In this document: piece after piece, positions 42,401 through 53,188 of the stretch | Position numbering within the stretch: the first letter of the stretch is position 1 | Layout of the letters: every line of letters starts with the position of its first letter | From: Trochalopteron elliotii | Lineage: Eukaryota > Chordata > Aves > Passeriformes > Leiothrichidae | Assembly (NCBI GenBank): GCA_024734555.1 | Contig: JANPWX010000038.1 | Location: 624,668-688,667 of the forward strand | Length of the DNA stretch: 64,000 nt | Reading direction: 5' to 3' | Position numbers and translations under genes: made by a program | The notes under the pieces: generated by a model | Database searches by the model: none | What the model was told of the DNA's origin: nothing | What the model saw: the letters and a program-made list of their open reading frames with translations, nothing else

Positions 42401-43047
42401 TAAGAATCATTAATTATCCTGTAATTTGGTGACATATTCCCAAGACACCTAATTAATCGCTTGCTATAAATCAAGCCAACTCAGTATTTCTGGCAACTCC
42501 ATATTACCCAAGTCTCCTTTAGGCTCCTTTTGTTTTAAAGAAATGTTAAATTATGAAGTCTGTCTCTGACTGTTGCCACTTAAAGAAGGAAACGTGTTTA
42601 TGTTCATCTCATTCAACTTCAGTTCTTGAAAATCAGACATCCAGCCTTAGTCTGTCATTTGGAAGCTGGTTATAAAGACCGAGGCACATCCACGGAGTGA
42701 TTTATAGACCTGCTGTACATGGCTGGAGGAAGGTTATCAGGGCAGTTAAAGAGTTCACTGTATCACTTTCCTTCCTGTGTTACTGTGCAACAAGGGACAT
42801 TATAACAGTTTATGACATAAAATTAACAACATCTTGATCTATCCACAGCTATAAAAAGTTCTAAAGCTATTTGAAATAATGTCAAATATGCACTTTTAAA
42901 TAGATCAACTATCCTTTTGCTATTGATATGAATTTCACATTCAATACTTGGAAACACTTTTATAATCAAGAAATTTTATTATTAAATCTTTATGATATTT
43001 TCTGCATGTAAGCAGTAAATATTGTTAAAAAAAAAAATTCTAATCAC

Positions 43048-43277
43048 GCTTTTAGACCAAGGCAGACTTTTAACTGAAGATGGAAAATTCTGTAGACCTC
43101 CTCTCTGCATTTTTGCATGATGGCAAGTAGATTTAATTAATGGCCGCTCACAAAGTTCAGAAACTAGTTTCCTTAGTATCAGAAGCAATACTTCCTCAGA
43201 AGTGTTACAGGAACTGTTGCAGGAGGCTGCTTAATACCAGGCTATGAACTCATGGTAATTTTTAGAATCAGAATAAA
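43048..43277 (-). pseudogene. ZPBP: ZPBP internal exon with in-frame stop
   Basis: The minus-strand translation follows mammalian ZPBP closely. NYHEFIAWY-stop-AASCNS corresponds to YYYQFTARYHAAPCNS. Downstream, [12 protein letters not shown] and [13 protein letters not shown] match ILSKLLLDLSC and [23 protein letters not shown] then matches FSVSSLDTEK after a deletion of about three codons. The stop is TAA at 43231-43233, at the position of a His in human. A long pyrimidine tract (43280-43340 on the complement) ends in AG at 43278-43279, marking the likely acceptor; a GTGATT donor would fall at 43047. The alignment over about 75 residues leaves little doubt of homology, while the stop argues against function. 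Length and order fit the mammalian exon, and the exon lies upstream (minus sense) of the terminal exon at 38.7-38.9 kb. The exon expected between the two (mammalian CTDHNCEPSKRLF region) was not found. Confidence 0.85.
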
Positions 43278-43740
43278 CTTCAAGAAAAAATTTGGAAGAG
43301 GATGAGGAACAGATGTAAAATCAAAACAAGAAAACTATTTGCATATTTGAAAATAAAATTTCCAGTTTAAATCCTCAATGTATAAATGAAAATTATTTTG
43401 TACCCATACAGAATTTTAAATGATAAAATAGCATATGGTGGGCCAGTTGGAAACACTAAAGAGATTTTTACAATTCAGTATTCTTATTTACATCCCCAAG
43501 TAAGCCTTATTCTTTATTACTGTAACTTTTTTATATAGTTTTTAAACTAACAGAAGATTACAGTAAGAGAATCATGAATATGAACTTTAAGGTTAAGAAG
43601 CATACAAAATACACTTTAGTATGTGCCATGATATTTCATCTCATATATTTTGGCTAGTTATAATACTTATTTTTAGTCAACTATCACAAAAGTATTTTCA
43701 AGGGTGTAAAAACTGAATCCTCTTTCCCAAAGACCAAGAA

Positions 43741-43780
43741 GATTAACTACTAGATTAACTACTAGATGAACTACTAGATT
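43741..43780 (+). repeat. 12-base tandem repeat
   Basis: GATTAACTACTA twice, then GATGAACTACTA and GATT. Confidence 0.9.
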
Positions 43781-44199
43781 CCTTCTCTGTGAGCAGAAGC
43801 AGCTGAAAGAGTTTCTAAATAGGTAAGAATTTACTTTTATGGATGGATCAGCTATTTCACATTTACTGTGAAGCTAAATGCACAGATGAGCATCTTTTAC
43901 AGATAATCCAAGGTACCCTGTACATGTTTCTAGTTATTTCATGATAACCACTCTTGTCATCCAAAGCTGAAGATCAACAGAGCAAAATGTTAAATAGAAA
44001 ATAGGAATAATGAAAGGAAGAAGAGGTAACATGGTGGGGGTAAAATCACAAAAATGAGAAGGGGTGGCAAGGAAGAAAGAAGGAATAGAAACCAAATCAG
44101 CTAAAAGGAGAAACAGAACACCAAAAATATAGTATCAAATTAAGGCAGCTCATTAAAACCTCTATCTGAAATATGCTGCTGCATATTTCAGATTTTTTT

Positions 44200-44320
44200 T
44201 TGGACATGTGTAAACTGTAACTTTTCTGTCAAAACTGTTTCAAAGAAACCTTTTCCTTTCCTGTTCTGTCAAGGAAGCCAGGTGCTAAAAGTCATTGTTA
44301 CTCTGAATGAAGGCTACACA
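44200..44320 (-). pseudogene. ZPBP: Possible remnant of ZPBP Ig-like exon
   Basis: A minus-strand frame reads NSFDRKVTVYTC around 44205-44245. It fits the mammalian ZPBP end of the immunoglobulin-like domain (NFEESMSGIYTC: N at the start and Y-T-C at the end). A TGA precedes the N. The position between the clear exon at 43.0-43.3 kb and the candidate at 53.1 kb is in the right order. The match is short, flanking residues are poor, and no convincing splice sites are visible, so this may be chance. Confidence 0.25.
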
Positions 44321-46568
44321 ACCAAATTTTAAACTTCTTCAGAGGTTAACTGAAGTTATTGGGCTGTACTGTGTTTTTAAATGAGCAAATAGATGTAATT
44401 CTTGCTGAGGGCAATAGGAGCTCTTGCCTACATCTGCCCAAGAACAAAATATCCTTTAAAGAAGAAAAGAACAGCTAGTAATTAATAAATAATGTTGTAT
44501 TTATAGTCTTTCACGCTATCAAAGACTTTTTACCTGCTGACAGAAGAAAATGTAATCAGAGCAGGAAAAAATAAGTTACAAGTATTATATTATCAAATTA
44601 TATGTTCTTTAAAAACACAATCAGATAATAATCAAGGCATTAACATGTGTGAAATAAATTCATATGGCTGTGCTAAAATTAATCTCTTAAAGAATAACTG
44701 TTTAAATTATAGTATTTTAATGGTATTAAGGATTACTGCCTATTCAATTGGTTACATTTAATTTTTAATTTTTTTTTTAGTCAAGAACTGTATTGTATGT
44801 TTCTCAGTCAGCTACTGAGCTTCAGTTACGGCTCTGTAAATGGCATTAAATGAACTGCCAGTTAGTCACTTATATTAAAGACTATTTCCCAGAGAAACAG
44901 AATGTTCTCATCTCTGCATATTAAAGTCTAAGTCAGTCCATTTAATTAAAATGAGCAAGACATATTTTAAAAAATAAAACTTCTACAAGGCAACACTACC
45001 CCACTTACATGGACTGATAACTCAACACAAGCACAGTAGTTTATTATAATGATTCTGTCAGATTTCACTACTGTTAGTTTATAAATAATGGAAAAAAATG
45101 CAGATTCCACTCAAAAATATTACTGGAAAAAAAGGAAAAAGTGTGTAAATAATCTCTTTTTATACCTCTGTATAGTCAACAGACTAACTTTTCAGTCTTC
45201 AGAACTGCTTCATGAGCTAGCTGCTGGTGGTGTTTAACATGCAGTAATCTTCAAAGTAAGCAAGACAGGAAGTTTATGTTAAGCAAGTACTGCAAATGGA
45301 CCTTCAAAATTTTTATTTTTATGCCAAAATAAGAAATGTGTTTAATATTGTAAAATAATTCTTCTGAAGAGAAAACTATGCATTGTGACGGTGGCCAAAG
45401 TCTTAACACAACTCCTTAGTTCAAGGCAGAGCAGAAGTAAGCTCTGCTCCAAAGGACAGATCATGAGCATGGCTCTTAAAATAAGTTTTTAAATTGAAAG
45501 AGAAGCACTGCTAAAGGTCTGGGTTGAGCGCTGACCATGAGCCAAAGAGTTGTGCCATGCATTCTGAATGTGGGTCACTTGATGACAGTTGATGAGTCCT
45601 TTCCTCCAAAGTAACAAGTAACAAGAAAGGGTTTAATAATAATCATATGCAGCCCATCTTGCTGCTGAAAAAAAGCCTATATTAGACTATATTAGAGTCA
45701 ATTGTAATAGATTTTAAGGAAAAATTCTCACTTTGATAAAATATTTTGAGAAAAATTTTTTTTCCATTTTCCGTCCAAAAACCCCCAAAGACTTTTAGCA
45801 ATCTAAATAATCCAGACCTTTTATGTAGACAATGCAAGCTTAGACAATTAGTGTGGTGCAAAAGCAGCATATTTTTAGACTGAAAAAAAATCAATTAAAT
45901 ATTTGTATTACATACATCTTAGGGCTTTTACTTCAGTACTAATCTGGTTTTACAGGCTGAGTGCAAATTTCTTGAAACAAACATCTCCAATAAGCTTCAT
46001 CCAAAATGAATCCAGTTTGTGCACACAAGAACCCAGACAATGATCCAAACAAAATATGGCAAGTGGGTACAATCAAGTAATTCACTTCAAAGTCACATTC
46101 CTATTCAAAACAACATGTTGCTGTAGACACCTGCTGATTTTCTTGGTTTGTGATTTTAAGAAAGATATTGAGGAAATAAAAATAAGACAATTGAAGTGCA
46201 TCTCTTTACATTCTTTGCAGGAGGCTATAGGACAACTTTGTTCCACAAGAAACTGTTTAAACTTTTAATTAATTTTGTTATATAGATGACTGTGTTTAAA
46301 AAAAAAATTAAGTGTTAGTGAAAAGGAGAACTGTTAAAAAGGAAATGCAAATTCTTTGGCAAGAATGGTTTGGGATTCCATATTTGCCTAAGCTCTTACA
46401 ATAATGGTACATTGTCCTTCATTTTTTGCATGATGGTTTGATTTTTGTCTGTGAACTAGATGTCAGTTTCTCCTGTGTGCTGCAATAGCTAATAGATAGA
46501 TTAACATTGTCAGGAAAACTGCATAGATTTAATAACTACATGTAGTTCTGATGTTTGTCATATGCAAC

Positions 46569-47085
46569 TGTCCTGTGTAGGCCAAAAGCAAGAACACTGT
46601 TAGTTGATTGATGGCGGGAACACCTTTAAGATGTATCAAGGACACCTTGGCTATATGTAGCAGAGTTTTTGAAGATAGTGAATATTTGGACTGTGAGTGA
46701 ATCACCTAGCCTGGGCCTCAGATGAAGGCCTGTAAGGCCTCAGTGGCGCAGGTGGAAATTCAGCTGCCAAGTCTCTGGCACAGTGAGAATTACACTTTAA
46801 GGTGTTAACAAGGCACAGAGAGGTTTCTAATAGATAACATGTATAGTAAGTAGTCTGAACACCAGTACCTGCCTTAAGAGTTTGGTCAACAATAAGTGTT
46901 TGCATTCTTTTCTCTGCTGTATGCCAATGAAGAGCTGCTGTGGATATAAACTATATGGAAATGTATAAAAGTACCCATCTTAGCTAAATAAAGCAGAACG
47001 TAGCTGTTAACCATATTGGCTTGATCTGCGTTCTCTCTATACTCCGACTTCCTTTTTATCTCAGGCCAACCCTGGTAATAGCTAT
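46569..47085 (+). mobile_element. Probable solo LTR (ERVK/ERV1-like)
   Basis: Promoter-like order typical of an LTR: TGTCCTGTGTAGGCC at the start, TATAAAAG at 46964-46971, AATAAA at 46987-46992, then GCTTGATCTGCGTTCTCTC and CTCCGACTTCC, the R/U5-like part, ending near CCTGGTAATAGCTA. The exact ends and target duplication are not resolved. No internal retroviral sequence follows. Confidence 0.5.
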
Positions 47086-47655
47086 ATGTATAACATATGT
47101 TACTGAACTGCAAAAATGACAAAAAGTCTTCAAAAGATAAAGCTTGGAAATCCAGTGAAGGGATCTGATCAATAATATTTTTTCAAAGTACATCAGCAGC
47201 AATGGAAAAGCAAAGTGTTCTTCTGATGGACTGAGTCACTGATTTTTTATAGAATTTTTATCCAACCTAGAACAGTGAATGCTTCATATACCAGAAATGA
47301 TCAGAATTTCTAGAGGGGAACCATTAATTATTTTAAGGAATCTCCTTTCAGATCATATATTCATGAACCTGTTATATTGGTGGTTTATGTGGCCTTCTCC
47401 CTCCCAGTTCTATAATAGAAACCAAACCTAAAATGCCTTGCTCCATGGGATTATCTAAATGAATACTGCCTACACAACTGAATTTGGGTTCTCATATGGA
47501 CAGTTATTTTCAAAGCAAAATTCTTAAAGCGACTAAGGTGCACACCCTTCCCTGAAATCTAGAATCTTGTTCATGTTACTTCTCTGCAGCAGATTCAGTA
47601 AGACAAGTGAGCAGGTTTGTAATGTGAATCGCATTATATATTAATCAATATGTTT

Positions 47656-48365
47656 GATGGAAAGTTGAACATGAGCCAGCAGTGCCCTGGCAGTCAGGAG
47701 GGCCAAGTGCGTCCTGGAGGGCATCAGGCACAGCAACACAGCTGGGCAAGGGAGGGGATTGTCCCCTCTGCTCTGCACAGAGGTGACCTCAGTGCAGAGG
47801 TGTGCAGTGTTGGGAGGCACAATATAATAAAGACATTGAGCTCTTAGAGAGGTGTACAAAGGACGGCAACAAAGATGGTGAAAGGTCTGGAGCAGAAGTC
47901 GTATGAGGTGGCAACAAAGATGGTGAAAGGTCTGGAGCAGAAGTCGTATGAGGCGTAGCTGAGGGCACTTGGTCTGTTCAGCCTGGAGGAGACTGAGGGA
48001 TGACTCATTGCAGTCACAAGTTCTTTGTGAGGGGAAGAGGAGGGGCAGGCACTGATCTCTTCTCTGTGGTGATCAGTGACAGGACCTGAGGGAATGGCCT
48101 GAAGCTGAGTCAGGGGAGGTTTAAGCTGGATGTTAGAAAAGGTTCTTTTCCAAGAGGGTGGTTGGGCACTGGAGCAGGCTCCCCAGGAAAGTGGTCACAG
48201 CACCAGCCTGAGAGAGCTCAAGAAGCATTTGGACAATGCTCTCAGGCATATGGTGTGACTCTTGGGGATGGTTCTGTGTAGACCCAGGAGTTGGACTTGA
48301 TGATCCTTGAGGGTCAGTTCCAACTCAGATTATTCTGTGATTCTGTGATGCTGTGATGCTGTGAA
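47656..48365 (+). mobile_element. CR1 LINE, 3' end with internal duplication
   Basis: Recognised from TTGAACATGAGCCAGCAGTG, GGTTCTTTTCCAAGAGGGTG, GGCACTGGAGCAGGCTCCCC and GACTTGATGATCCTTGAGGG, with the tail ATTATTCTGTGATTCTGTGA. A 45-base unit is duplicated in tandem inside it (47865-47954). Confidence 0.92.
47865..47954 (+). repeat. 45-base tandem duplication in CR1
   Basis: Two adjacent units of 45 bases, each starting GGCAACAAAGATGGTGAAAG and ending GTATGAGG(T/C), are identical except for the last base. The near-identity suggests a recent event. Confidence 0.95.
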
Positions 48366-48520
48366 CTGTAAAACTAAATGAGGAAGGGAATTAAGGAAAG
48401 TATTTTTCGGCACTTGTGCTGTAGAAAATAGGGGTACCCGTTGAAAAGTAAACAAATAAAGAAAGGAGAAAAAATCAAACCAAACCCACTGTTTTTTAAT
48501 GTTATACATACTTGAATGGT

Positions 48521-48660
48521 TGGGGCTTGGTTTTGTTAGTTTGGTTTGTTTGTTGTTTTTCTGGTAGTTTGTTTTGGGGTTTTTTGGTGGTGGGTTTTTG
48601 GTTTTTTTTTTTTTTTTTTTGGTTGTTGTTGTTTTATTTTTGTTATAGTTTTTGTTTTGT
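48521..48660 (+). repeat. T/G-rich low-complexity tract
   Basis: A purine-poor run of TTTG, GGTT and GTT units that contains a 19-base T run at 48602-48620. It lies between two CR1 tails. Confidence 0.85.
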
Positions 48661-48940
48661 CTTTAAAAACAGTTAAAAATTATAAAAGTAATGGCAGAGA
48701 CTAACGTCAGAGACTTTGGTTCAGGGTGTCTCTAAACTGCAGACTGCCAAGAGCAAGAGTCAACACCATGAAAACTTTATTCCATTTTTGGTCTGTTGTT
48801 ACATTTTTCCCTTAGCAATCCTTTATATGCTACTGTAAGAGACAGAAAAACAAAACTACAAATGGACCTCTGGCAGTTCTCTTAGGTAAACCTGTCTTAT
48901 GGATTTTGAGATTACATGCAGCCTTTCATTTGCTGTAGGT

Positions 48941-49187
48941 GTCAGGAAAAGGTTCTTCCCCTGGAGAATGGTCAGGCACTGGAACAGGCTCCCCAGGGAA
49001 ATGGTCACAGCACCAGGCATGACAGAGCTAAAGAAACATTTGAACAATGCTCTCAGGCACAGAGCGTGATTCTTGGGGATGGTGCTGTGCAAACTCAGGA
49101 GTTGGACTCAGTGATCCTTGTGAGATCCTTCCAACTCAGATTATTCTGTGATTCTGTGATTCTGTGATTCTGTGATTCTGTGAATAT
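48941..49187 (+). mobile_element. CR1 LINE, 3' end
   Basis: Contains AGGAAAAGGTTCTTCCCCTG, GGAACAGGCTCCCCAGGGAA, GGACTCAGTGATCCTTGTGA and a tail of five ATTCTGTG units at about 49143-49184. Short frames on both strands are remnants. Confidence 0.92.
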
Positions 49188-52100
49188 GTCTCTATTGCAC
49201 AGGACACTTTTCACATGCATGATGGACCAACAGCAAATTCAGAGGTTCCTTGGAGTCACTGAAATTGGCAGGTCTTAAAAGTGAAATTCTTTTTAAATTA
49301 ATGATAAGAGAGGGAGCTAGACCTTTTTCCAGGACCCTCCAGAATTAGAAGGATGCAAAGCAGAGCTATTTCTGTGAGGATAGTAGATAATAACTATGTT
49401 ACTTATTCTAAATCCCACTGAAAAAGCATGAATGATATATCAAGCAAGGTTTATGAATCTCTTAACTTTGTATAATTTTATTTAAAGCTAATGTTCCTAT
49501 TTTTAATTTCTCTGTTTATTAAATTTAAAACCAACATATTGATTCTTCTTCCAATTCTTTCAGTGTAAAAAATTAATTACTCCCCATCCTTTCACCCCAT
49601 CTTTTATTCAGACCAGTATTACAGTAGATCAACTTCTGTATTTTGAAATTATACAATAAGAACAAAATTAAATGACAGCAGAATCATGCTGATGGACTTT
49701 TCAGAAACAGAATTTTCAGATGTTTAAAACAGCTATCAATCCAAACCATAAATGGACATGCTCAAATTTAAATAAGTAATATATAATGATGTTCAAATAA
49801 GGAAATTCAGCAATTGATTATTCATGTACAGAAACAAAAGGTAGCATATATAGTTATATATGTTATATATATATATATATCTATATCATATGTTATATGA
49901 TATATATATCCATATATAGTTATATATGGATAAAAACTTATATGTATATATATATGTACATATATACATATATATCTTCTTAGGAATGAAACCTGCTCTA
50001 TTTTGTAGGACTCTAACAGTCTTATCAGGAAATAGCTCCAGCACCAGTTCTAAGGATAAAAGGAGTGTACAGACAGACACATCTAAAAGCTGTTTCATAC
50101 TTCTTCTGATTCTTTTGTTTCCTATCCACAGAAGAACTGTTTTATATACCAATAGAAGGTTTTAGAATGTTAGGGGTTTAGCTTGTACTTGAGAGGCTGA
50201 GTGCAGGTATTTTATTTCTCGGTTGCTCAGTTGCTTTGTTTTACAAAATTCTAGGATGCTCTTTTTTCAGTATGAAAGGACACTCACAATCTTGCCACGC
50301 ATATATTCCTTCTATGCATATACTGGGGGGTGATGTGTATGAAAAACAGTTACTTTCCTGTAAATCTAAATTCCTATGTTCATTTTCACCCAATTGGAAC
50401 AGGCTTATTCCAGTGTTTGCATTTGGAAATAAAAATTGAAACACTATTTTTTTGTTGTTGTTCTGTTTGGCTGCTTAGAACATCAAAAATTCTGGTTACT
50501 GCAGTAAAATTCTAAGATCCTGAACTTAAGAAGCAATTATTTTGAGGAGTTTTTTCCATCATTCAAAGTATATTTTAAAAACCTCTTATTCTCAGCCAGG
50601 CCAGCAGCTGCTCAAAAACTTCAAAGTACAATTTCCAGATCTCAGTACAAAAGAGCCACTATGCCAACTGAAGAAAAATGGTTTGCTAATTTTAAAGTTG
50701 TAGTGATTTTAAATTAAATTTTCTGCAGTATTTAATTTTTCACTACTCTATATGTAGACTGGAACAATCTGTGAAAAAAGCTGCCTGGTCAAAAAACAAC
50801 TGGGTTTTAATGCTACAGAAAGGAAAGTGCTTATTGCAGTTTGTGGGCTTTTGCAGTAGTCATGTCATTTGAATGTGTGTAGCTAGACAGACTTTTGGGG
50901 CACAAAACACCTTCTTAGGGAGTGTATGTGTCAAGAGCTAATGTGTCTGAAAGAGAATCTGGTTTTTCTAACTCTGACAGATAGTTCAATGAAAGGCTCT
51001 CTTCCTGCAGCTGTTATGCTTAAGCAATTGCATTTATTTATTTTAAAGCAACCCAAGAATAGGTATTTTATTAGTCTTTTTTAAAACTTGATTCACAATT
51101 CATAATTTCCATTTTTTCTTTCCTACAACCACACTGAAAATGAAATTATGTATCAAGCAAAGTTTATGAATCCTTATTTCCCACTGTAATGGAGACTGGC
51201 TATGACAGATATTAGAAGACTCAGTAGTCACAAAGAAACCCAGATTTTTTTTACTATTAGAGAGGATTACACCCATCATTCAAGGAGGCCAAGTCATCAC
51301 ATTCTTCTTTTTACACAGCAAACATTTAATGAGCTAGAAACTTTAAGTAGCTTTTTGTCTGTTTATATTTTCTTTTAATGAAAAAAAAAAAAATAATGTA
51401 GCACAGCTCTAAAATAAGGAGTGTCTCCATGGTATTTACCAAGTTATGGTGGCTGAGGTCCTTTGATTAACGTTTTTAAAAAATTATTTTTCCCAAACCT
51501 AACTCATCCCTGTACAAAGTTAAATTAGGGAATCAAGAGTTTTCTTCTCTTTCTGAAATGGTTTTTGCCCTCCTACTGCTGTTTGTAGTACACCTGAAGT
51601 TGCTACAGAGCCGAGAATCCCTGCCACCATAGGTTTTTTTGCTAGTGAACCAAGGTTGGCATAGCAACTTGGGATACTACTCAAGCAATCTGCCCTAAGG
51701 GATTTAACCCTGTCAGCTGGAAGAAGTCTGAGGTCTCCATGGTTTTCTGTTCTACACAGATGAAACTGCAGTTTGAGTAAACAGAAGGCAGAGGAGTGAA
51801 ATGGGCAATTTTTGTTAATTGTGAATCAGAAGTTTTCTTCTGTCAGATCAAATTAGCTTCGAGTACTTAGATACATGACAACACTCCTGACTGTGTCTGT
51901 CATGCATCACAGACTGGGCATCAAAATATATCAGTTACAGTGCAGGGCACTCAGATAACCAGAATACATACATCCAAAAGGAGATTAGCAGCTTAAACTA
52001 CAAGGACATTGCCCACAGTCTTAAATACAAACAAAACCACTTTGAGGCTAAGAATGCTAAAAATTCAGAGGGCAAAGTCCATCATCAGATTGAGAGCAAA

Positions 52101-53074
52101 AACACAGGGCAGTATTAGATAAAAATCATGTAAATGAGAGATGCTCATGAAGGTTGGCATGTAAAGGATTAAGTGAAGAACCACTATGATATAAGTGGTA
52201 TTTCAGATTGTGCAATAGGAAAATACCAGACCAAGGACAGAGTTCTGATAGATGCCACTACAAACTAAGAGGAAAGCAAATAGGATAGGATTTGCCTTGC
52301 AAAAGGATGAATGGTTCACAGCCTAAATTGTAAAATTAATAAGACATTAAACAAGGTTATAATTTAATCATTATTATTCTTATTCTTTTAAAAAATGAAA
52401 TTACACTAAAAGGTAATCAAGACATGTAGGAGGAAACAAAAAATCAGAACTTAGGTTCCCTTGCTCAGACTTCAAAAGATATTGTTGATGAGCCAGTCAT
52501 GGCCTCTAAGCAATCCTTATTACTTGAGAAAAATAACATATATACAAGTAACCCAACATACTCCATGCAGAAGCAACGATATGGGGTTTTGTGCCATACT
52601 AGAATATTCTGACAATGACATCATTAGAGACATCTTTGTGAAAAAGAATTTTGATACTCTTAAGATCAACAGGCCATTCTAGCTAATATACAGATTTTTT
52701 GCTGTACCATAAAATGCAGAAAACAGCACACTATACATTTTCAGTTGCACAATACTATATCATGGAAATAAATGCCATTTATGGGTTTCCATTTCTAAAC
52801 TTGAAGCATGAAAATTAATATGAATTCTACATGTTAATGCGTTTGCCAATCTGATTTGTCATTTTTCATTGCAAGTCTTTAATAATTTTTCTCAAAGTTC
52901 ACTAACCAGCAGGTGTATTAGTAATTTATTGGGACAAAATTTTATATGTTGCACCTGTTTCTCTCTTCATATTTTTTTATTTCCTCAAAGTCACTTTGTT
53001 CTCTCTTAGAGAAATAGGAAAAAAGCCCTATGTAGCCATCAGTAACAAAATTATCATGTCATTATCATCATAAC
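49188..53074. other. ZPBP intronic region, no supported exon
   Basis: Between the CR1 at 48.9-49.2 kb and the candidate exon at 53.1 kb I see the (TA)n tract and unique AT-rich sequence. One minus-strand frame without stops (about 51530-51825, near 100 codons, lacking an early Met) is unexplained. Confidence 0.45.
49845..49976. repeat. (TA)n microsatellite
   Basis: Long imperfect TA/ATATGT dinucleotide tract, self-complementary over most of its length. Neighbouring frames on both strands read into it and are not genes. A shorter TA run lies at about 35705-35732. Confidence 0.92.
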
Positions 53075-53175
53075 CTGCCAAGGTGGTAAATTCTATTATA
53101 CCACTGTAAATTTCCATGACAGTTTTGTAAGCATGTATCATAGGATACAGAAGGGCATCTGATAGAAAATGAAGG
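53075..53175 (-). pseudogene. ZPBP: Possible ZPBP early exon, degraded
   Basis: On the minus strand a very good acceptor (ATATTTTTTTCAG, complement of 53176-53188) precedes about 100 bases that end at a possible donor, GCAG/GTTATG. One frame contains CLQNCHGNLQWY, which can be aligned with mammalian ZPBP LRNAELIDPSFQWY after a small deletion. Just upstream P-x-V and T line up with PHVLCVTQQ. The frame needs a shift near the start, so if homologous this exon is also broken. Gene order on the minus strand is correct. Residue identity is low, and I hold this as a candidate only. Confidence 0.35.
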
Positions 53176-53188
53176 CTGAAAAAAATAT

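Noticed and set aside
48856..49167. Overlapping frames on both strands
   Set aside because: Entirely CR1 3' UTR sequence.
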